This document shows, one piece after another, positions 1 to 4,475 of a DNA stretch of 11,758 bases. A model generated the notes under the pieces. The model did not search any database and had not been told where the DNA came from. It saw only the letters and a list, made by a program, of their open reading frames with translations. Source of the stretch: an uncultured Oscillospiraceae bacterium (lineage in GTDB: Bacteria; Bacillota; Clostridia; Oscillospirales; Oscillospiraceae); contig CAKTKX010000026.1 in the NCBI GenBank assembly GCA_934572365.1, positions 1-11,758 on the forward strand. The letters run 5' to 3'. Position 1 is the stretch's first letter; every line of letters starts with the position of its first letter. The translations under genes and the position numbers were made by a program.

Positions 1-132
1 GATGATGCCGTCAACGCCGTTTTCCGCCAGGAACTTGGCAACCTCGTCGATCGCGGCAAAGTTGATGGACTCGTCCTTATTGAACGGGGTCACTACGGGA
101 ATATAAATACCGGTAAGCTTCTGTCTAGCCAT
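1..132 (-). CDS. DHDPS/N-acetylneuraminate lyase family protein, N-terminal part (gene runs off left edge)
   Basis: The first 44 residues are visible. They begin MARQKLTGIYIPVVTPFN and continue into a helix ending GVDGII, which is the first strand and helix of the (beta/alpha)8 barrel of the dihydrodipicolinate synthase/N-acetylneuraminate lyase superfamily; the VTPF motif is typical. These enzymes form a Schiff base between a lysine (beyond the window) and a 2-oxo acid, and act as aldolases or dehydratases on 2-keto-3-deoxy sugar acids, sialic acid or 4-hydroxy-2-oxoglutarate. The ATG is preceded by AAAGGAG at good spacing. The gene is divergent from the IclR regulator and has its own promoter with a palindrome at the predicted transcription start. 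Substrate is unknown. A second, separate member of the family ends at the right edge. Confidence 0.9.
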   Translation of the reverse strand, partial: MARQKLTGIYIPVVTPFNKDESINFAAIDEVAKFLAENGVDGII

Positions 133-163
133 TTGGGTTAACTCCTTTACGTCATTCATTTTC

Positions 164-177
164 GGAATGTTCATTCC
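164..177. promoter_or_regulatory. Candidate IclR-type operator at the start of the DHDPS-family transcript
   Basis: GGAATG-TT-CATTCC is a 6+2+6 inverted repeat. It lies immediately downstream of the predicted minus-strand -10 (184-189), so it would cover about +1 to +14 of that transcript and end 31 bp before the start codon. This is a classic repressor position. The GGAAT...ATTCC form resembles the E. coli IclR operator type (TGGAAAT-N-ATTTCCA), and an IclR-family gene is divergent from it. Binding is not shown. Confidence 0.5.
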
Positions 178-183
178 AATTAC

Positions 184-212
184 GTTTTATCATGGCTTGT
201 CAATAAAGTCAA
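184..212 (-). promoter_or_regulatory. Promoter of the DHDPS-family gene
   Basis: Read on the minus strand: TTGACT (207-212), a 17-bp spacer, then TAAAAC (184-189) preceded by TGA, which gives an extended -10 of TGnTAAAAC form. A second TTGACA (198-203) overlaps but has no good -10 at proper distance. The expected start is near 177, giving a leader of about 45 nt. The -10 matches only 4 of 6 consensus bases, as expected for a regulated promoter. Confidence 0.5.
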
Positions 213-283
213 TAGAATTTTCTGTATTTTTAGTAATTTGGTGATTTTAACTATTGCAGAAATCATATTTTGTGAATCATTGC

Positions 284-302
284 TAAATACTCACAGTATT
301 TA
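284..302. repeat. Inverted repeat in the divergent control region
   Basis: TAAATACT-CAC-AGTATTTA is a perfect 8+3+8 inverted repeat located between the two divergent promoters. It could be an operator for an unidentified regulator. It does not share the GGAAT/GAAAT half-site of the dyads at 164-177 and 363-377. Being AT-rich and short-looped, it could also have arisen by chance in AT-rich DNA. Confidence 0.4.
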
Positions 303-362
303 AGGCATGTTCTTTGTCTTTTGATTGAAATAGTTGCTCCAAATTCTGTGACAAATTTTTGC

Positions 363-377
363 GAAATCGACGATTTC
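363..377. promoter_or_regulatory. Candidate operator upstream of the iclR promoter
   Basis: GAAATCG-A-CGATTTC is a perfect 7+1+7 inverted repeat ending 22 bp before the iclR -35 element. The GAAAT...ATTTC arms resemble the GAAAT-N-ATTTC core of known IclR-family operators, and more loosely the dyad at 164-177. It may be the site at which the regulator controls its own gene or acts at a distance on the divergent promoter. Confidence 0.4.
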
Positions 378-399
378 CGGTTTTCATCGAATCAAGTTA

Positions 400-428
400 T
401 TGACAAATTGAAATCCCGACGATATACT
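400..428 (+). promoter_or_regulatory. Near-consensus sigma-A promoter of iclR
   Basis: TTGACA (400-405), a 17-bp spacer, then TATACT (423-428). This is a perfect -35 and a 5/6 -10 at optimal spacing. The predicted start is near 435, giving a leader of about 90 nt before the iclR GTG. It is the strongest promoter-like sequence found in the window. Confidence 0.75.
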
Positions 429-499
429 CTAGGTAGAAGGATGTGTAGTGGTTATTTCTCCATATTTTTCTTCATTATTTTCCTGTTTTCCTTGCATAC

Positions 500-511
500 A
501 TTCGGCCGAAT
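500..511. repeat. Perfect 12-bp palindrome next to the iclR ribosome site
   Basis: ATTCGGCCGAAT is a perfect palindrome ending 1 bp before the GGGAGG ribosome site (513-518) of iclR. It lies inside the predicted transcript, so it could be a roadblock-type autoregulatory operator or a small RNA structure. It does not match the other dyads in the region. Confidence 0.35.
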
Positions 512-526
512 CGGGAGGTTATTTGC

Positions 527-1312
527 GTGAAAGAACAGACTGAACAGCAAGTTGAAACAATCAAGATGGTGGAACGAGCGCTGACTGTGCTGGACTTGCT
601 GCGCACCAGCAAGGAAAGGCTCGGCGTCAATGAGATTGCCAAACGCTGCGAGTTAAGCCCTTCCACCGCATTCCGGATCCTGAAGACCCTGGAGGTTTCG
701 GGTTGGGTATTCCAGCTCAGCGACGACCGCTATATCCCCGGGCAGAAGATGAGCTTCGTCACGGAGAAGAACAATCTGTATGTCGCATTGAGCGACGTTG
801 CGGGCTTTGTCATGAAGGAGTACACCGCCAAGTACAATCAGGCCATGAACCTGATGGTGCGGGAGGGCATCCACTGCAACATCATCCAGCAGTCCCGCAC
901 CGGCAGACTGGTGGAGTATATCCCGCCGCTGTTTTCTTCCCTCCCCTTTTACGCCTGCGCCGGCGGCAAGGTGCTGCTCTCCGAGCTTCCCGTCAGCCTT
1001 GTGGAGCAGATCATCAGCTCCTGTGAAATGGTACCGCTGACCAGCCATACCATCACCAGCCCGGAACAGTTCTGGCAGGCGCTTCGCTATGTGGCCACCA
1101 GGGGCTACGCCTTTGACGACCGGGAGTCCTCCGAAAACGGCAGCTGCATCGCCGTGCCGGTGCGGGACAACGAGGGAACCATCATCGCGTCCCTGTCCTT
1201 CAGCGGCTTTGTGGGCGTGCAGGATACGGACGAGCTGCTGGAATACCTCCCCGCCTTGCAGGAGGCCTCCAAGAAGATTTCCCAGAGCCTGTATCGCTGC
1301 TGGAACTGGTAA
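527..1312 (+). CDS. IclR-family transcriptional regulator
   Basis: The product is 261 aa, the usual IclR-family length. The N-terminal winged helix-turn-helix spans roughly residues 10-75 (ERALTVLDLL ... GVNEIAKRCELSPSTAFRIL ... DDRYIPGQKM). The C-terminal effector-binding domain covers about 90-255, with family-typical features such as PFYACAGGKVLLSELP, GYAFDDRESSENGSCIAVPV and ASLSFSG. Such regulators bind palindromic operators as dimers or tetramers and respond to small aromatic or sugar-derived acids. The GTG start at 527 is chosen because GGGAGG lies 8 nt upstream and the protein then begins at the family's normal N-terminus. It is divergent from a DHDPS-family gene and followed by DUF624. 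It is likely the local repressor or activator of the catabolic genes; the ligand is unknown. Confidence 0.93.
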   Translation: MKEQTEQQVETIKMVERALTVLDLLRTSKERLGVNEIAKRCELSPSTAFRILKTLEVSGWVFQLSDDRYIPGQKMSFVTEKNNLYVALSDVAGFVMKEYTAKYNQAMNLMVREGIHCNIIQQSRTGRLVEYIPPLFSSLPFYACAGGKVLLSELPVSLVEQIISSCEMVPLTSHTITSPEQFWQALRYVATRGYAFDDRESSENGSCIAVPVRDNEGTIIASLSFSGFVGVQDTDELLEYLPALQEASKKISQSLYRCWNW

Positions 1313-1321
1313 GCAATTCAC

Positions 1322-1360
1322 CCGGTGCCATGGTGCAGCCGCGCCATGGCATTGGTTTCT
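1322..1360 (+). terminator. Hairpin with short T-tract between iclR and the DUF624 gene
   Basis: A long stem starts 10 nt after the iclR stop. Positions 1322-1336 pair with 1341-1355 (core TGCCATGG/CCATGGCA, 15 pairs including three G-T) around the tetraloop AGCC, followed by TTTCT. The stem is strong and GC-rich but the T-tract is short. It could be a partial terminator or attenuator that lowers expression of the membrane gene, whose start lies 22 nt after the stem. Confidence 0.5.
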
Positions 1361-1377
1361 ATAGCGAAAGGAATCCC

Positions 1378-2022
1378 ATGAACTCCGAAAAGAAAAATCC
1401 GCTGTTTTCGTTTCTGAATCTGCTGGGGCAGCTGATTCTCCTGAGCATTCTGTGGACAGTCTGCTGTCTTCCCGTCATCACCGTCGGCGCTTCCACCGTC
1501 GCCCTTTACTACACCGTCGTGAAGGTGCTCCGGCGGAATCAGGATTCCCTTTTCGCCGCGTTCTTCCGGGAATTCCGAAGCAACTTTCTGCAAAGCCTGA
1601 ACATTAACATGGTTTTTCTGTGCTACTTCGGCATCCTGGCCTATTTCGCCATCCCGAGACTATCGGCGGCGCAGAGCGGTGCTGATATTGGCTTTTATGC
1701 TCTGGTCGGGCTTGCCATCCTGGGTGCGCTTCCCCTCTCCCTCGTTTACCCCACGATCTCCCGGTTTTACCATAAGGGCGGAGCGCTTGTGCGCTTTCTG
1801 CTGATGGTGATCGGGAAGCATCCTCACATCGTCCTCGGCTGCACCCTGCTGCTGGCCGCCGGGATTCTGCTGGTGCTGTCCAATCCCGCCGCGCTGCTGT
1901 TCGTTCCCGGGGTGGTCTGCTACGTGCAGTCCCTTCTGCTGGAGCCGGTGTTCAGGAAATACTCCGCGGCAGATTCTGATCCAAACTACGAAATGTGGTA
2001 TGGTGATACTAGTTTTCAATAA
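1378..2022 (+). CDS. DUF624 (YesL-like) membrane protein
   Basis: The product is 214 aa, with the family hallmark near the N-terminus: LLGQLILLSILW, CCLPVITVGASTVALYY and VVKVLR at about residues 15-52. About five membrane segments are visible (roughly 15-38, 75-95, 105-125, 150-170 and 172-188), and the C-terminus has the LEPVFRKY motif common in DUF624. The ATG at 1378 is chosen over an upstream in-frame start because AAAGGA lies 5 nt before it and it gives the usual N-terminus. DUF624 genes accompany carbohydrate ABC transporter operons in Firmicutes (yesL in Bacillus), which fits the operon converging on it, but the molecular role is unknown. The last codons (S-F-Q-stop) lie inside the structured element that begins at 2011. 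Confidence 0.88.
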   Translation: MNSEKKNPLFSFLNLLGQLILLSILWTVCCLPVITVGASTVALYYTVVKVLRRNQDSLFAAFFREFRSNFLQSLNINMVFLCYFGILAYFAIPRLSAAQSGADIGFYALVGLAILGALPLSLVYPTISRFYHKGGALVRFLLMVIGKHPHIVLGCTLLLAAGILLVLSNPAALLFVPGVVCYVQSLLLEPVFRKYSAADSDPNYEMWYGDTSFQ

Positions 2023-2181
2023 AACGGTTAAAAACCGTTTTATTCGGCTGCTGTTTCAGCAGCCAGCGGCGTAGCCGCAAAAAACGTAAGTCCATACATT
2101 TCTCGCCGCCACCGGCGGCCTGCGAAGGATTCGCAGGATAAAATGGTGTTAACCATTTTATCGAGAAATCGTATGAAAACT
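2011..2181. repeat. Structured palindromic element with terminal inverted repeats (MITE/REP-like)
   Basis: The ends are perfect 8-bp inverted repeats, AGTTTTCA (2011-2018) and TGAAAACT (2174-2181). Inside are six perfect hairpins: 2018-2044 (12-bp arms, AAA loop), 2046-2064 (8-bp arms, TTT loop), 2066-2078 (5-bp arms, GTA loop), 2105-2119 (6-bp arms, ACC loop), 2120-2136 (7-bp arms, GGA loop) and 2137-2162 (11-bp arms, GTTA loop). The order is AT hairpin, two GC hairpins, linker, two GC hairpins, AT hairpin. No protein is encoded. It sits between convergent transcription units, as dispersed intergenic repeats often do. No clear target-site duplication is seen. That it is a mobile or multicopy repeat is inference. 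Confidence 0.7.
2093..2175. other. Gap-free four-way junction (cloverleaf-like) inside the element
   Basis: Stem 2098-2104 (ATTTCTC) pairs with 2163-2169 (GAGAAAT). It directly encloses hairpins 2105-2119, 2120-2136 and 2137-2162 with no unpaired junction base. The closing stem extends by CATAC (2093-2097) with GTATG (2171-2175) across one bulged C at 2170. It could fold as RNA on either strand or as extruded single-stranded DNA. It lacks tRNA features. Its outermost pairs compete with the terminal inverted repeat for positions 2174-2175. Confidence 0.6.
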
Positions 2182-2190
2182 GATGATCCC

Positions 2191-2228
2191 ACAAAAAACC
2201 GCGAACCCAATTTCTTGGGTTCGCGGTT
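2191..2228 (-). terminator. Rho-independent terminator of the long minus-strand operon
   Basis: A perfect 14-bp stem pairs 2197-2210 with 2215-2228 around the loop TTTC, which reads GAAA (GNRA type) on the minus strand. On that strand the stem runs into TTTTTTG, a proper T-tract, and it begins 5 nt after the DUF4867 stop codon. In the plus direction no T-tract follows, so it mainly serves the minus-strand operon. Confidence 0.9.
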
Positions 2229-2232
2229 CCAT

Positions 2233-2868
2233 TTATATGCTGTTCAGAATATCCAGATTTTCGCCCCGCAGGCCGACATGCGCCCCCTGACGCGCTTCCG
2301 CGCTTTCCGGGTGGGCAAGAAGCCACTTGTTGCGGGCAGTCAGCCACTTGTCCTCCTCCGTCCTTCTGTGGAGCAGCGGGCAGGCGGTATTCGTCCCCCG
2401 GGGCAGAACCACGGCGACGCGGAACCCCTTTGTCCCGTCGGTAAAGCACGGCGCATAGTGGAGCGTGGTGGCGTAAACCTCCACCACCGCCCCGGCAGGA
2501 GCGTAGAACGCCTTCACCAACGCAGTATCCAGCACGCCGTCCCGAACCTCATCCAGCTTGGCAAGAAGCAGGATGTAGGCGCTGCTGCCAATGTTAATCT
2601 CGCTGTCACGGTGATATTCCAGGCAGTTTAGGCGCGTGTTATAGCCCCAGCACATGCCCAGCTGAATGGGCATACCGCCGAAGCCCCGGTCGGAAAGCTC
2701 CCGGAAAACAGGCAGCCCCTCCAGCGCCGGGATGGACGCCTCGTAGGACACCCCGGCGCCGGGCATGGGGATTTTCTGCATCGCTGCCGTCAGCTCCAGG
2801 GTGTCGTAATCCTCCAGCACTTTCCCGTAGGGGCGGAACTCCGGGTCGAAAACAGAGTATATTTTCAT
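2233..2868 (-). CDS. DUF4867 family protein, last gene of the operon
   Basis: The product is 211 aa, starting MKIYSVFDPEFRPYGKVLED, which is typical for DUF4867. The core has GFGGMPIQLGMCWGYN (about 62-77), LEYHRDSEINIG (83-94) and APAGAVVEVYATTLHYAPC (123-141). The HxxxE pattern and the beta-rich middle suggest a cupin-like fold, possibly metal-binding like sugar isomerases or ureidoglycolate-lyase-like cupins; that is inference, as the family has no assigned function. The ATG at 2868 is preferred over the longer in-frame start because GGGGAG lies just upstream and the upstream extension overlaps the DUF1667 gene. It follows the DUF1667 stop by 10 bp and is followed at once by the terminator. 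Confidence 0.88.
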   Translation of the reverse strand: MKIYSVFDPEFRPYGKVLEDYDTLELTAAMQKIPMPGAGVSYEASIPALEGLPVFRELSDRGFGGMPIQLGMCWGYNTRLNCLEYHRDSEINIGSSAYILLLAKLDEVRDGVLDTALVKAFYAPAGAVVEVYATTLHYAPCFTDGTKGFRVAVVLPRGTNTACPLLHRRTEEDKWLTARNKWLLAHPESAEARQGAHVGLRGENLDILNSI

Positions 2869-2878
2869 CCGTTCTCCC

Positions 2879-3247
2879 CTATCCCACCGGATCCATATTC
2901 TTGGTGACGACCACATCCGCGCCCAAGCCGCACACGTTTTCAATGGCGATCTGGCCGATTCTGACCGGGGCAGTCAAATGCACCTTGTCGATTTCCTCCA
3001 TGACCCGGAAAATGTCCTTCTTCGGAATGGCGCGGTTTAAGCGCACACTGCAAAGGGGCAGCGACGCGCCGGCGATGCGGACGGTGGTGGCGATGGTGCG
3101 CCGGGGGGCGGTCAGCTCTTGCAGCACATACTCCTTGCCCCGCTTGCACTTGTTGCCGGTAACCTCGGTTTCCTTCCCGGGTTCACTTTTTGTCTCGATG
3201 ACGCAGCCGTTGGGGCATACGATACAGGTAAAGGTTCTACACTTCAT
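2879..3247 (-). CDS. DUF1667 cysteine-cluster protein, small subunit of the flavoprotein complex
   Basis: The product is 122 aa. The N-terminus carries C3, C8-x2-C11-x3-C15 and C34 within FTCIVCPNGCVIE ... GNKCKRG. This C-x2-C-x3-C-xn-C-x-RG layout resembles the [4Fe-4S] domain at the N-terminus of molybdopterin oxidoreductases, so an Fe-S cluster is likely (inference). DUF1667 genes are regularly found directly after a GlpA-like and a GlpB-like flavoprotein gene, as here, which suggests an electron-transfer subunit. The ATG at 3247 overlaps the upstream gene by 11 bp and has GGAGGT at proper spacing. The longer in-frame start would lie further inside the upstream gene and lacks this support. 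Confidence 0.88.
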   Translation of the reverse strand: MKCRTFTCIVCPNGCVIETKSEPGKETEVTGNKCKRGKEYVLQELTAPRRTIATTVRIAGASLPLCSVRLNRAIPKKDIFRVMEEIDKVHLTAPVRIGQIAIENVCGLGADVVVTKNMDPVG

Positions 3248-4475
3248 CGACAAACACCTCCACATTCCGATCGGCGGTCATTTCCTTGCAGGGAACGGTG
3301 AACTGGATCATCTCCGCAGGAATGGCCTTGGGCAGCTTGACCGTCGTCAGCACCGTATCTCCCTGCCTGACCTCAATTCTGCACTTGCCCATGGGTCTGC
3401 GGACGCGGAAGGAAAGACTGAAATCCTGGGTTCCGCTGACCTTCTGGGGAATCACATGTCCGATGACCGGGCAGGTCTCCACCGTCAGGCTACACTCGGT
3501 GAGTGTGCCCTCTTTCAGATAGGCCGCGACGCCGTTCGCCAGCGCTTCCGCCTCCTGGGAGACGAAGTCCACCAGGTCGTGCACATGGAGCACATTGCCT
3601 GCGGCAAACACGCCGGGGACGCTGGTCTGATAATTTTCGTCCACGTAAGCGCCCTTGGTTCGTCCGTCCAGCAGCACGCCCGCCGCCAGGGAAAGCTCGT
3701 TCTCCGGGATCAGGCCGACGGAAAGCACCAGGGTATCGCAGGAGAAGTCCTCCTCCGTCCCGGGAATGGGACGCATTTTCTCGTCCACCTGCACCACCGT
3801 GACGCCCTCAATGCGCTTCTCGCCCTTGATCTTGACCACGGAGTGGCTCAGATACAAGGGGATACCATAGTCGTTCAGGCACTGTTCAATATTCCTGGGC
3901 AGGCCGCTGGGATAGGGCAGCACCTCAAATACCGCCTTCACCTTCGCGCCCTCCAGGGTCAGACGCCGCGCCATAATCATGCCGATGTCACCGGAGCCCA
4001 TGATGATGACTTCCTTGCCCACCATGGTGTTGTAAAGATTGATATAGCTCTGGGCAACGCCGGCGTTATAAATTCCCGAGGGTCTGGAGCCGGGGATGGC
4101 CAGCGCGCCCCGGGTGCGCTCTCGGCACCCCATAGCCAGGACGACGGCCTTCGCCTGCACCTGGAGCAGGCCGTCCCTCGTGGCCGCGGTAACAATCTTG
4201 TCCCCGGTCAGGTCAATGACGGTGGCGTTGGTGATGGCTTCAATGCCCAGCTCCTGCGCCATGTCGATAAAGCGCTGGGAATACTCCGGGCCGCTGAGGG
4301 TCTCGCCGAAGCGGGTCAGGCCGAAGCCGTCATGGATGCACTGGCGGAGAATGCCGCCGAGCTGCTTTTCCCGCTCGATAATGAGAATGTCGTCCACGCC
4401 CTGCTTTTTCAGCTGGACGGCAGCCGCAAGTCCGGCAGGGCCGCCGCCGATAATGACTACATCATGCGTTTTCAT
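3237..4475 (-). CDS. GlpB-like FAD/NAD(P)-dependent oxidoreductase
   Basis: The product is 412 aa. The N-terminal FAD Rossmann motif is VVIIGGGPAG (6-15), followed by GGILRQCIHDGFGL (40-53), MGCRERTRGALAIPGSRPSGIYNAG (115-139), an NAD(P)-type Rossmann motif MGSGDIG (159-165) and the FAD-closing VFAAGNVL (289-296). A C-terminal extension of about 70 residues follows. This is the pyridine-nucleotide-disulfide-oxidoreductase-like partner found with GlpA-like dehydrogenases and DUF1667, and it resembles the FAD subunits of opine and hydroxyproline dehydrogenases. No redox-active CxxC is seen, so it is probably not a thiol reductase. Its ATG overlaps the upstream stop (TAATG), implying translational coupling. 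It likely carries electrons between the GlpA-like subunit and an acceptor. Confidence 0.9.
   Translation of the reverse strand: MKTHDVVIIGGGPAGLAAAVQLKKQGVDDILIIEREKQLGGILRQCIHDGFGLTRFGETLSGPEYSQRFIDMAQELGIEAITNATVIDLTGDKIVTAATRDGLLQVQAKAVVLAMGCRERTRGALAIPGSRPSGIYNAGVAQSYINLYNTMVGKEVIIMGSGDIGMIMARRLTLEGAKVKAVFEVLPYPSGLPRNIEQCLNDYGIPLYLSHSVVKIKGEKRIEGVTVVQVDEKMRPIPGTEEDFSCDTLVLSVGLIPENELSLAAGVLLDGRTKGAYVDENYQTSVPGVFAAGNVLHVHDLVDFVSQEAEALANGVAAYLKEGTLTECSLTVETCPVIGHVIPQKVSGTQDFSLSFRVRRPMGKCRIEVRQGDTVLTTVKLPKAIPAEMIQFTVPCKEMTADRNVEVFVDEV

Larger units (their letters stand above)
133..526. promoter_or_regulatory. AT-rich divergent control region between the DHDPS-family gene and iclR
   Basis: This 394-bp stretch is visibly AT-rich compared with the flanking coding sequence and has no convincing full-length gene. 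It contains one promoter-like sequence on each strand (184-212 minus, 400-428 plus) and four perfect or near-perfect inverted repeats (164-177, 284-302, 363-377, 500-511), annotated separately. A regulator gene divergent from a catabolic gene with dyads between them is the usual layout for an IclR-type regulator acting on both sides. The binding assignment is inference. Confidence 0.7.

Noticed and set aside
321..440. Upstream part of a 69-codon frame starting at TTG 321
   Set aside because: It runs through the iclR promoter, has no ribosome site and has AT-driven composition. Only the short piece from 441 is worth a mention.
653..1321. 222-codon open frame on the minus strand
   Set aside because: Antisense to the IclR regulator. 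Composition is typical of a shadow frame.
2018..2044. First AT hairpin as a simple terminator of the DUF624 gene
   Set aside because: The stem is AT-rich, followed by CGGCTG not T's, and matches the other end of the element (2137-2162), so it is better explained as part of that element, although it may also slow transcription.
2018..2162. Hairpin series as a CRISPR array
   Set aside because: The hairpins differ in sequence and no direct repeat with regular spacers is present.
2093..2175. Cloverleaf as a tRNA
   Set aside because: The arm and loop sizes do not fit: three- to four-base loops, no anticodon or T-loop sequences, no CCA end.
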